Source: CAXMQS01 sp036446035
Lineage (GTDB): Bacteria > Actinomycetota > Acidimicrobiia > Spongiisociales > JAOTWH01
Length of the DNA stretch: 10,492 nucleotides
Assembly: GCA_036446035.1 (NCBI GenBank)
Contig: JAZFSG010000132.1
Location: 1-10,492, forward strand
Direction: 5' to 3'
In this document: piece by piece, positions 1-8,148 of the stretch
How the letters are laid out: each line of letters begins with the position of its first letter
Position numbering within the stretch: the first letter of the stretch is position 1
Position numbers and translations under genes: made by a program
The notes under the pieces: generated by a model
Told to the model about the DNA's origin: nothing
The model's input: the letters and a program-made list of their open reading frames with translations, nothing else
The model's database searches: none

Positions 1-852
1 GCCCTTTAGTTGCACGCCCTGCTCTCCCGGGCGGGTCTCCAGAAACACCTTCACGTAGTCGAGGCCGCTGACATCGATGTACGGGTCGACCGTGCTCCGC
101 AACGCGAAGCCGGCCTCGGCGCGGGCGCCCTCGGTCACGACGCCGACGAGCAGGCCTGGTGGGAACCGACCGCCGGAGGTCACGATTTGGTCTCCTTCCG
201 CAACGACTTTGCCGGCGTCGAACATCTCCAGCAACAGGGGACCCGATCCCCTACCAGACACCCACCCCAGCTCACCCGTCCGCACCACCCTGGCGCCGAT
301 CCGGACGCTCGGATCACTGATCAAGCGAACGCGGGATTGATGCTCGAACACCAGATCGATCCGCCCCACGAGCCCGAGATGATCAACCACCGGCATTCCT
401 ACGCCGAGACCGTCTGCGCTGCCCTTGTCGATGCTGCGAACGTTGTCGAAGCCGGAAGCACCGATCGCGAAGATCCGGGCATCGACGGCGTCGATGCCCT
501 CGGGAACCGTGATGTTGACGGCCTCCCGCAGGGCCTCGACCTCGGCGCGCAGCACCTCCACCTCGGCCAGCTCTTGTTCGAATCGTGCGACTTCGAGGGT
601 TAGGGCATCATTCTCGGACCTGAGTCCGGCGAGGTTGGCCACGCCGTCTACGAACCCGACGATCGGCCTGGTGACAGCGCTGGAGAGCTTCTGGATCGGT
701 GTGAACACGGCTTCAGCGCCATTGCGGAGGCCTGTTACCAAGCTGCCGGCCCCCGCCGTCTGGACGTCGTAGGTGGTGAGCAGGAACGACACGACGATGA
801 GCCCGATGAATACGATGTTCGTTCGGTCCGGTCGGCGAGTTGATCTCAACAT
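1..852 (-). CDS. mreC: Rod shape-determining protein MreC (3' end cut by window edge)
   Basis: MreC is a membrane-anchored, mostly extracytoplasmic protein that links the MreB cytoskeleton to the cell-wall elongation enzymes (MreD, RodA, PBP2). The frame is open from ATG at 852 to position 1: 284 codons with no stop, so the C-terminus lies outside the window. Visible parts are a basic N-terminus (RSTRRPDR), one membrane segment around residues 12-27 (IVFIGLIVVSFLL), a coiled coil about 78-112 (rich in Glu, Leu and Ala heptads), then the beta-domain pair with family-typical stretches such as LISDPSVRIGARVVRTGE (178-195), GPLLLEMF (204-211) and VTSGGRFPPGLLVG (224-237). An in-frame TGA three codons upstream fixes the start near 852. 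It lies 33 nt after mreB, as in most bacteria; mreD would be expected next, beyond the left edge. Only a few tens of residues at most should be missing compared with family length. Confidence 0.95.
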   Translation of the reverse strand, partial: MLRSTRRPDRTNIVFIGLIVVSFLLTTYDVQTAGAGSLVTGLRNGAEAVFTPIQKLSSAVTRPIVGFVDGVANLAGLRSENDALTLEVARFEQELAEVEVLRAEVEALREAVNITVPEGIDAVDARIFAIGASGFDNVRSIDKGSADGLGVGMPVVDHLGLVGRIDLVFEHQSRVRLISDPSVRIGARVVRTGELGWVSGRGSGPLLLEMFDAGKVVAEGDQIVTSGGRFPPGLLVGVVTEGARAEAGFALRSTVDPYIDVSGLDYVKVFLETRPGEQGVQLKG

Positions 853-861
853 GGGTCGTCA

Positions 862-883
862 GGCCGCCTCCCGGCCGGCGGCC
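862..883 (-). promoter_or_regulatory. GC hairpin over the mreC ribosome-binding site
   Basis: In the 33-nt mreB-mreC spacer GGCCGCC (862-868 on the plus strand) is the exact reverse complement of GGCGGCC (877-883), giving a 7-bp all-GC stem with an 8-nt loop. On the transcript the only Shine-Dalgarno-like sequence before mreC, GGGAGG, lies partly in the loop and partly in the downstream arm, about 14 nt before the ATG. The structure could limit mreC translation, or just be a GC-rich spacer. It has no U-tract, so it is not a classical terminator. Confidence 0.4.
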
Positions 884-885
884 GG

Positions 886-1917
886 CTAGTTGCGGCCGCT
901 GGAGACGAGCACTCCCTGGAGGACGTCGAATTCTTCAAGGCACTGACCCGATCCCATCACTACAGACTGCAAAGGCCTATCGGCTACCACGATCGGCATT
1001 CCTGTTTCCGAGGCAAGGCGCAGGCCAAGACCTCGCAGGAGGGCCCCTCCTCCGGTTACGACGATGCCACGCTCGATGATGTCTGCGGCCAGCTCGGGCG
1101 GGGTCTTGTCCAGAGTGAACTTGACGGCGTCGACGACGGCCTGCACGGGCTCGTCGATCGCTTCGCGGAGCTCGGAGCTCGAGAGAACGATGGTCTTGGG
1201 AAGGCCGGTGATGAGGTCGCGGCCGCGAACTTCGGCCGCCGGCTCTTCGGTATATGGCCAGGCAGACCCGATGGCCATCTTGACTTGCTCGGCGGTTCGC
1301 TCGCCGAGCATGACGTTGTACTCCTTCTTCACCCACTGGATGACTGCCTCGTCGAGCTCGTCACCGCCGATGCGGATGCTGCGGGAGGTGACGATGCCTC
1401 CGAGCGAGATCACCGCTACCTCGGTCGTACCTCCACCGACATCCACGACCATCGAGCCGGACGGCTCGTGAACGGGAAGGCCAGCCCCGATGGCAGCCGC
1501 CATGGGCTCTTCGATGGTGTAGGCCTTGCGGGCACCGGCGTGATAGGCCGCTTCCTCCACTGCTCGACGCTCGACTCCTGTGATGCCAGAGGGCACGCAG
1601 ACAACGATGCGGGGCCGGGCCCAACGCCGGCGATGGACCTTCTGAATGAAATAGCGGAGCATCTTCTCGGTGATGTCGAAATCGGCGATAACGCCGTTGC
1701 GCAGCGGCCGAATGGCCTGGATGTACGACGGGGTTCGGCCGATCATCCGCTTGGCCTCCATGCCTACCGCGAGAGGACGGTTGTCGCGGGTGTTTATGGC
1801 GACGACGGAAGGCTCGTTGAGCACAATGCCACCGCCTCGGACGTAGACCAGCGTGTTCGCGGTCCCGAGATCGATCGCCATATCACGGCCAGCAACTGAC
1901 AGTAGTGAATCAACCAT
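886..1917 (-). CDS. mreB: Rod shape-determining protein MreB (bacterial actin)
   Basis: MreB is an actin-fold ATPase that polymerises on the inner face of the membrane and guides lateral peptidoglycan synthesis. From the chosen start the protein has 343 residues, normal for the family. The actin-superfamily nucleotide motifs are all present: phosphate 1 DLGTANTLVYV (16-26), connect 1 around EEPMAAAIGAG (136-146), phosphate 2 VVDVGGGTTEVAVISLGG (157-174) and the adenosine motif IVVTGGGALLRG (285-296). Two starts are possible. ATG at 1917 gives MVDSLLSVAGRDMAIDLG, the usual MreB N-terminus, with AGGGG 10 nt upstream. ATG at 1950 adds 11 residues and has GGAAG 7 nt upstream. I prefer 1917 because family members begin about ten residues before the RDMA motif. 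It sits between ndk and mreC and is probably co-transcribed with them. Confidence 0.97.
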   Translation of the reverse strand: MVDSLLSVAGRDMAIDLGTANTLVYVRGGGIVLNEPSVVAINTRDNRPLAVGMEAKRMIGRTPSYIQAIRPLRNGVIADFDITEKMLRYFIQKVHRRRWARPRIVVCVPSGITGVERRAVEEAAYHAGARKAYTIEEPMAAAIGAGLPVHEPSGSMVVDVGGGTTEVAVISLGGIVTSRSIRIGGDELDEAVIQWVKKEYNVMLGERTAEQVKMAIGSAWPYTEEPAAEVRGRDLITGLPKTIVLSSSELREAIDEPVQAVVDAVKFTLDKTPPELAADIIERGIVVTGGGALLRGLGLRLASETGMPIVVADRPLQSVVMGSGQCLEEFDVLQGVLVSSGRN

Positions 1918-1989
1918 TATCGGAAGGCCCCTGGACAGGTGGCCTCGCATACTAGTGCTTCCGGCTAAGCGGGGCCGGGGCGAATTGTC

Positions 1990-2388
1990 TCAGCCGAAGA
2001 AGATTCCCAGCTCGCGAACGGCGCTATCGGGCGAATCCGAGGCGTGGACGATGTTGTGAGCGATCTCGAGACCGAAGTCGCCACGGATGGTCCCTGGAGC
2101 GGCTTCGGCCGCGTTGGTGACGCCGACGAGAGTGCGGACGACGGCCACAGCACCCTCCCCCGCCCACTGCATCGCCATCACCGGACCGGAGGAGATGAAA
2201 TCAACCAGCTCCCCAAAGAAAGGCTTTCCCTCGTGTTCGGCATAGTGGCGCTTGGCGAGGGCATCGTCGATGGTGAGCATGCGAGCGTTCTCCAGCGTTA
2301 GGCCCTTGCGCTCGAGGCGGCCTATGACCTCACCGACGAGGCGGCGGGACACACCGTCGGGCTTGACCATGACAAATGTTCGTTCCAT
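1990..2388 (-). CDS. ndk: Nucleoside diphosphate kinase
   Basis: Ndk moves the gamma-phosphate of ATP to other (d)NDPs through a phospho-histidine and so balances cytoplasmic nucleotide pools. The 132-residue protein has normal bacterial length. Visible landmarks are MVKPDGV (7-13, with K9), HYAEHEGKPFF (48-58), the Kpn-loop region TNAAEAAPGTIRGDFG (91-106) and the active-site segment NIVHASDS (112-119) with catalytic His115. Most relatives have HGSDS; here the Gly is Ala, a mild substitution. The ATG at 2388 lies 16 nt after the folC stop. I see no clear Shine-Dalgarno sequence before it, so translation may depend on coupling to folC. A 39- to 72-nt spacer, depending on the mreB start, separates it from mreB. 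Confidence 0.97.
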   Translation of the reverse strand: MERTFVMVKPDGVSRRLVGEVIGRLERKGLTLENARMLTIDDALAKRHYAEHEGKPFFGELVDFISSGPVMAMQWAGEGAVAVVRTLVGVTNAAEAAPGTIRGDFGLEIAHNIVHASDSPDSAVRELGIFFG

Positions 2389-2404
2389 GCGGCGAGGCTA
2401 CTGC

Positions 2405-3694
2405 CTAGCGATCCGGGGCGAGCGACACCCGAGCCTCGCCAGCAACGTAGAGCGAACCTGCGACGAGCACCGCGCCGTTTGGTCCCGCTTCGGCGATGGC
2501 CGCTCGCAGGCCAGCGGCGACGGAGGGGTGTCCGGAGGCTCGAAGGTTGAGCCTCTCCGCCAATTCTACGAGCTCCGCAACCGGCATCGCCCGCGGCGTC
2601 TCGGCGGCGACGGCGAAGAGCGAGTCGACCTGCGGAGCCAGCACCGCCAGCATCTCGTCAGCCTCCTTGTCGACCATCGCTCCGAAGACGAGCGACCACT
2701 CTTTCGACGGGAACTCCCGCTGCAGCGAAGCGGCCAGGGCTTGAGCTGCAGTCAGGTTGTGAGCGCCGTCGATCATCAACAACGGAGAGGTACCAACGAT
2801 CTCCATCCGCCCCGGTGTGGCAATGGTCGCGGCCTCAGCGACCGCCATCTCGTCGAGAGCGCGGCCACCGAAGGCCTCAACGGCAGCCACCGCGATGGCG
2901 AAGTTGTCAACCTGGTGGCGTCCGTGGGTGCGCAGCTGCAGTTCGTTGTGGGATGAGTAGATGCCGTCGACATCTATGACCCATCCGCCTACGGCGGGAC
3001 TGTTCCCCGTTATCGAGAAGTCCGTCCCGAGTCGAAAGCGCTGCGCTCCCACCTCGGCGGCTCTCGCCGCGATCACCGCCTCGGCCTCGCCGTGCAGCGC
3101 CCCCGTGACAACGACGCAGCCTTCCTTGATGATCGCCGCCTTCTCTGCAGCGATCCCAGCGATCTCGCTGCCGAGGTACTCCATGTGATCGCGCCCCAGC
3201 GTGGTGATGACCACCACTTGCGGCTCGACCACATTGGTGGCGTCGAGGCGGCCGCCAAGCCCGACCTCGACAACCCCTACCGACGCCGGGTAACCGGCGA
3301 AGAGGCTGAAGGCGAGCGCGGCCGTGGCTTCGAAGTAGGTGACGCCCGACCCACTCTGCTTCTCGAAGAGCTCTATGACCGGACCGACCTCGGCAACGAG
3401 GTCGGCAAATTCATTACGTGTCAGATGATCGACGCCGATGCCGAACCGCTGCTCGATCGATTCGAGGTGGGGCGAGGTGAAGGTTCCTGGAGCCAGCCCC
3501 TGCCTCGTCAGTACCGCCGCGACATATCGGACGGTGGATGTCTTCCCATTGGTCCCGCCAACGTGGATGGTCGGGGCGGCCAGGTGCGGGCCCGCCATGG
3601 CGTCCATGAGCCCAAACATCCGTTCGAGGCCGGGCTTCACGCCGTGGCCTATTCGAGCATCGAGAAAAGCCGTGGCGGCCTCGTAGTCGCTCAA
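2405..3694 (-). CDS. folC: Folylpolyglutamate synthase / dihydrofolate synthase
   Basis: FolC is a Mur-ligase-family ATP-dependent enzyme that adds L-glutamate to dihydropteroate and/or to tetrahydrofolates, keeping folates in the cell. The 429-residue protein shows the P-loop GGTNGKTST (46-54), the pterin-loop TSPHLESI (73-80), TYFEATAALAF (119-129), VEVGLGGRLDATN (142-154), TTLGRDH (164-170), EKAAIIK (184-190), GRHQVDN (258-264), PGRMEIV (294-300) and the C-domain motif DGAHN (309-313). The first codon is TTG at 3694, giving a TTGA overlap with the valS stop. The next in-frame Met is inside a conserved region, so TTG is the best start. No strong Shine-Dalgarno sequence is seen, so translation is probably coupled to valS. 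Whether it has one or both FolC activities cannot be told from sequence alone. Confidence 0.95.
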   Translation of the reverse strand: MSDYEAATAFLDARIGHGVKPGLERMFGLMDAMAGPHLAAPTIHVGGTNGKTSTVRYVAAVLTRQGLAPGTFTSPHLESIEQRFGIGVDHLTRNEFADLVAEVGPVIELFEKQSGSGVTYFEATAALAFSLFAGYPASVGVVEVGLGGRLDATNVVEPQVVVITTLGRDHMEYLGSEIAGIAAEKAAIIKEGCVVVTGALHGEAEAVIAARAAEVGAQRFRLGTDFSITGNSPAVGGWVIDVDGIYSSHNELQLRTHGRHQVDNFAIAVAAVEAFGGRALDEMAVAEAATIATPGRMEIVGTSPLLMIDGAHNLTAAQALAASLQREFPSKEWSLVFGAMVDKEADEMLAVLAPQVDSLFAVAAETPRAMPVAELVELAERLNLRASGHPSVAAGLRAAIAEAGPNGAVLVAGSLYVAGEARVSLAPDR

Positions 3695-6279
3695 CCGAGT
3701 TCTTCGAGCTGGGCACGCAGGCTGTCGATGAGCTGCTCGGCTGCAGACAGCTTCCCCTGCTCTTTCGCCACTACGTCTGCTGGAGCGCGATCTCGGAACG
3801 AGTCATTGCCGAGCTTGGCCGCAGCATGGTCCCTGGCATCAACGGCTGTGGCGGCGGCGGCGGCGAGTCGCTGCCGCTCTGAGTCGACGTCTATCGCTCC
3901 CCCGAGTGCAACGAACCCCTCGACCTTCCCAGACACCAGCCTGGTGTGGCCCTCCCCCGGAGCCTCCCCGAACGTCATGGACAACCGAGCGAGCTCCATG
4001 GCCTGCTCTGGCCACCAATCCTCGACCGTGTCTCCAGCATCGACGACCACCATTGTCAGCTCGGCATTCGGCCCGAGGCCATGCTCGGCGCGGAAGCGAC
4101 GCGCCGCCACGATGAGCTCCTGAAAGGTCTCCATCGACCGGGGCGAGTCGTAAGCGGGTGGATCCGGCCAAGGCGCCGTCGCCAACAGGCCGTCGCCGAC
4201 CAGTTGCGACCACAGCTCCTCCGTGACGAAGGGGATGCCGGGGTGGAACAGCTTGAGAACATCGCGGATCACGACGCCGACAACAGCGGCTGCCTCTGCC
4301 GACCGATCGGGATCTCGCAATGGTGCCTTGGAGAGCTCGATGAACCAGTCGAACACCTCAGACCAGGCGAACGCGTAGAGAGTCGAGAAGGCGTCGCTGA
4401 AGCGATACTCGTCGAGCAGCTCGTCCACCTGTTGGGTCACCTCATGCAGCCGCTGCAATATCCATGCCGCCTCGGGGGCAGGGTCTGTCGGGTAGCCCCC
4501 GGCGCGGGGTACGTCGTCGACGTGGGTCGATGCGAAGCGGACGGCGTTCCACAGCTTGTTGCCGAAACGCCTCGCCGCGTCCAACCACTCGTCTTGGGGT
4601 GCAGGTACCTCATGGCCGGGGGCCGCCGCCTGCAGCAGGGTCAACCGCAGGGCATCGGCGCCGTAGGTGTGTGCCAGGTCCAGAGGGTCAACAGCGTTGT
4701 TGAGCGACTTGGACATCTTGCGGCCGTCCGCGGTGCGAACCAGACCATGGATAACAACATCGGGATAGGGGCTCTCGCCCATGAAGTGCAAACCCATCTT
4801 CAGCATCCGGGCCACCCAGAAGTAGATGATGTCGTAGCCGGTAACCAGCACCGAGTTGGGGTAGAACCGCTTGAGGTCTTCTGTCTCGTCTGGCCAGCCC
4901 AGGGTTGAGAATGGCCACAGTGCCGACGAGAACCAGGTGTCGAGGACGTCCTCGTCCGCCCGCAAGCTTGCGGCGCCGCACGCCGTGCAGGCCGTTGGCT
5001 CGTCCCTGGCAACTATCACCTCGTGGCAAGCGTCGCAGTACCACGCCGGAATCCGGTGGCCCCACCACAACTGGCGACTGATGCACCAGTCCCGCAGGTT
5101 CTCCATCCAGTGGAAGTAGCTGTTCTCCCAAGTCTTGGGAACGAATCGAGTTTCGCCATTGCGGAAGGTGTCGATGGCGGGCCCGACGAGCGGCTCGACC
5201 TTGACGAACCACTGAAGCGACAGCATGGGTTCGACAACGTCGTTTGACCGCGAACAATGACCGACGCTGTGGGTGTGCTCGGCGACGGACACAAGGGCCC
5301 CGGACGCGGCGAGCGCCTCCTTGACGGCAGTCCTCGCCCCGAACCGATCCATGCCGGCGAACTGGCCGCCTGCGGGAGTGATCAGACCGTCTTCGCCGAT
5401 GACCTTGATGGCCTCGAGTCCCGACCTCTGGCCGATGTCGAAGTCAAGAGGATCGTGGGCAGGAGTGACCTTGACCGCCCCGGTGCCGAACTCAGGATCA
5501 ACTTCGGCATCGGCAACAACAGGGATCCGACGGTCCATCAGCGGCAGAGTCACCTCGCGGCCTATGGCGTCGGCGTAGCGCTCGTCACCGGGGTGAACGG
5601 CCACTGCAGTGTCGCCGAGCATGGTTTCGGCGCGGGTGGTGGCGACTTCGATCGCCCCTTCGCCATCCGCAAACGGGTACCTGATAGTGACCAACTCCCC
5701 CAGCGTCTCTTCGTGCTCCACCTCGATGTCGGAGAGAGCGGTCCGGCAGTGCGGGCACCAGTTGATGATCCGGTTGGAGCGATAGATGAGCCCCTCGTCG
5801 TACAGCGTGACGAAGACCTGGCGCACGGCGCGAGACAGACCCTCGTCGAGCGTGAAGCGCTCGCGTGTCCAATCGACTGAGAACCCAAGGGTCCTCATCT
5901 GCTCGGAGATGCGGCCGCCGGAGCGCTCCTTCCACATCCACACCTGCTCAACGAAGGCTTCCCTCCCGATGTCGTGGCGGCTGAGGCCCTCTGCCGCCAG
6001 CTCACGCTCGACCACGTTCTGGGTGGCAATGCCGGCATGATCGGTTCCTGGGACCCACAGCGCCGCCAAGCCCTGCATGCGCTTGCGCCGGATGATGACG
6101 TCCTGGATCGAGAGATCGAGGGCGTGCCCCATGTGCAGCGAACCGGTGACATTTGGGGGCGGTATGACGATGCAGAAGGGCGCACCGTCGGGATTTACCT
6201 CAGGACGGAAGGCGCCGGCTGACTCCCAGCGGTCGTACCACCGGGATTCGACGGCCGCGGGGTCGTACGTTGACTCCAT
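3691..6279 (-). CDS. valS: Valine--tRNA ligase
   Basis: ValS is a class I aminoacyl-tRNA synthetase that charges tRNA-Val and edits misactivated threonine. The 862-residue protein is complete. The HIGH-type motif is HMGH (49-52, within PPPNVTGSLHMGH), followed by GTDHAGIATQ (78-87). The editing domain (CP1) spans roughly 190-340 with TTRAETMLGDTAVAVHP (214-230) and TPAHDPLDFDIG (272-283). RQLWWGHRIPAWYC (402-415) follows, with a CxxC pair at 415/418 and another at 431/434 that may bind zinc. KMSKS is at 521-525. An anticodon-binding helical domain follows, and the last about 60 residues are Ala/Glu-rich helix typical of the ValS C-terminal coiled coil. ATG at 6279 is preceded by GAAGGG 4 nt upstream. 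It is the first gene after the 601-nt spacer and overlaps folC by 4 nt. Confidence 0.98.
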   Translation of the reverse strand: MESTYDPAAVESRWYDRWESAGAFRPEVNPDGAPFCIVIPPPNVTGSLHMGHALDLSIQDVIIRRKRMQGLAALWVPGTDHAGIATQNVVERELAAEGLSRHDIGREAFVEQVWMWKERSGGRISEQMRTLGFSVDWTRERFTLDEGLSRAVRQVFVTLYDEGLIYRSNRIINWCPHCRTALSDIEVEHEETLGELVTIRYPFADGEGAIEVATTRAETMLGDTAVAVHPGDERYADAIGREVTLPLMDRRIPVVADAEVDPEFGTGAVKVTPAHDPLDFDIGQRSGLEAIKVIGEDGLITPAGGQFAGMDRFGARTAVKEALAASGALVSVAEHTHSVGHCSRSNDVVEPMLSLQWFVKVEPLVGPAIDTFRNGETRFVPKTWENSYFHWMENLRDWCISRQLWWGHRIPAWYCDACHEVIVARDEPTACTACGAASLRADEDVLDTWFSSALWPFSTLGWPDETEDLKRFYPNSVLVTGYDIIYFWVARMLKMGLHFMGESPYPDVVIHGLVRTADGRKMSKSLNNAVDPLDLAHTYGADALRLTLLQAAAPGHEVPAPQDEWLDAARRFGNKLWNAVRFASTHVDDVPRAGGYPTDPAPEAAWILQRLHEVTQQVDELLDEYRFSDAFSTLYAFAWSEVFDWFIELSKAPLRDPDRSAEAAAVVGVVIRDVLKLFHPGIPFVTEELWSQLVGDGLLATAPWPDPPAYDSPRSMETFQELIVAARRFRAEHGLGPNAELTMVVVDAGDTVEDWWPEQAMELARLSMTFGEAPGEGHTRLVSGKVEGFVALGGAIDVDSERQRLAAAAATAVDARDHAAAKLGNDSFRDRAPADVVAKEQGKLSAAEQLIDSLRAQLEELG

Positions 6280-6450
6280 CTCGCCCTTCGCTCATAGCGG
6301 AAGATGGTACCCCCGACGCGTCAGGGTCCGAGGCTGCTGCCTCGGACCCGGGGCCCGTACCGATGTTCTCCGCCCGCTCCCGTACCCATCAACCTACGTT
6401 GCCGGGACTAGCCCGTCGAGGCCCAAACCGCCTCGACCTGGGGTGACTAG
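6280..6450 (-). promoter_or_regulatory. valS leader, possibly with promoter and RNA structure
   Basis: These 171 nt between the small ORF and valS contain no reading frame I can support. They hold a perfect 11-bp hairpin (6324-6349), most of a bipartite inverted repeat (6407-6451), two copies of CCCGTACC (6354-6361, 6379-6386) and a GGTACC palindrome (6306-6311). A possible minus-strand promoter is -35 TCGACG (plus-strand 6414-6419), a 17-nt spacer and -10 TAGGTT (6391-6396), giving a leader of about 100 nt. A -10-like TACCAT at 6304-6309 is an alternative with a poor -35. I looked for a T-box, which precedes some synthetase genes, and did not find its conserved core. Regulation of valS by this leader is inference only. 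Confidence 0.3.
6324..6349. terminator. Perfect 11-bp hairpin upstream of valS
   Basis: GGGTCCGAGGC (6324-6334), a 4-nt loop TGCT, and GCCTCGGACCC (6339-6349) pair without mismatch. This is one of the strongest inverted repeats in the window. Neither strand has a T-run after it, so if it ends transcription it does so as a U-less hairpin of the kind often proposed in high-GC bacteria. It could instead be an attenuator or stabilising stem in the valS leader, since it ends 44 nt before the valS ATG. Confidence 0.4.
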
Positions 6451-6451
6451 T
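6407..6451. terminator. Bipartite inverted repeat at the end of the small ORF
   Basis: An inner 8-bp stem, GTCGAGGC (6415-6422) with GCCTCGAC (6430-6437) and a 7-nt loop, is enclosed by an outer 5-bp stem, ACTAG (6407-6411) with CTAGT (6447-6451), leaving an asymmetric internal loop of 3 and 9 nt. The outer arm reaches the last base of the small ORF's TAA stop. The position directly after a stop codon suggests a transcript end or a 3'-end stabiliser. No T-run follows on the minus strand. Confidence 0.4.
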
Positions 6452-6642
6452 TACCGCAGATCGATGTATCGCTTGCGAGAGCCGCGATCCGTTGCCGCCA
6501 ACACAAGGGCGACACCAACCAGCAACGCGGCAAAGCCAGCAAGACCGATGTTTCTCGTCTGGTCGTGCGGACCGGTCTTGACAAGGGTGTCGGCCGAGGT
6601 CGTCGCTGGGGCCACGGTCGTTGTGGTCGCGGCCTGCAGCAC
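6451..6642 (-). CDS. Small ORF resembling a sortase sorting-signal C-terminus
   Basis: The 63 residues from GTG at 6642 read as a Thr/Ala/Pro linker (ATTTTVAPATTS, 5-16), then LVKTG (20-24), a hydrophobic span about 32-50 (IGLAGFAALLVGVALVLAA) and a basic tail (RGSRKRY). This order is that of LPXTG cell-wall sorting signals of secreted Gram-positive proteins, except that the Pro is Val. There is no signal peptide and no extracellular domain. The frame stays open upstream only to a TAA at 6697-6699, adding an acidic stretch (TEDDQDSAE) that also looks like a linker. GAGG lies about 8 nt before the GTG, so a short single-pass membrane protein is possible. The better guess is a remnant of a truncated surface protein. 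I do not recognise a specific family, and it may not be expressed. Confidence 0.4.
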   Translation of the reverse strand: MLQAATTTTVAPATTSADTLVKTGPHDQTRNIGLAGFAALLVGVALVLAATDRGSRKRYIDLR

Positions 6643-6880
6643 GGTTCCAACCTCGGCGGAGTCCTGGTCGTCCTCAGTGGGCGACCCCGGCTCGCCTTAG
6701 GACACGGGTCCCAGGCGCGAGTTCTTGAGTACTTGCCTAGATGAGCGAGAATCTGTGTAGAAAACGCCCTGCCTGCACGACATGTTGTACCGCTTCCATC
6801 AGCAGTCGACCATGGGTCGAACGACCCCTTTGAGCGGTTGGGGGCGGCCCATTTCTACCCAACGATGGCCGGCCGACCGT
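6643..6880. other. Spacer downstream of clpX
   Basis: This 238-nt stretch follows the clpX stop. I see no convincing gene in it on either strand. It contains the 8-bp palindrome GGCCGGCC (6867-6874) and a short stem GGGTC/GACCC with a GAAC loop (6814-6827) that could mark the clpX transcript end, though no T-run follows. Its left part (6643-6696) is the open upstream extension of the small sorting-signal-like frame, which is closed by TAA at 6697-6699. Another short in-frame piece (28 codons from an ATG near 6783) ends at that TAA and has no signal-peptide character. Confidence 0.5.
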
Positions 6881-8146
<1,266 letters not shown>

Positions 8147-8148
8147 CT

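Noticed and set aside
220..285. Possible frameshift inside mreC
   Set aside because: On a first reading the frame seemed to shift at the GAGCTGGGGTGGG stretch; careful counting of the G-run shows a continuous frame through GELGWVSGRGSGPLLLEMF.
3092..4908. Long plus-strand open frames (343 and 320 codons) opposite folC and valS
   Set aside because: They are antisense shadows of well-identified genes, with low-complexity composition and no recognisable motifs.
6280..6450. T-box riboswitch before valS
   Set aside because: The conserved AGGGUGGNACCGCG core and a Stem I with a valine specifier were not found. The minus strand has only GGGGGTACC, which lacks the UGG. A TGGTACC lies on the plus strand, where no gene follows.
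6867..6874. GGCCGGCC palindrome just after clpX as a terminator
   Set aside because: It has no loop or T-run and is a common 8-mer type in GC-rich DNA; it is listed only as content of the spacer.
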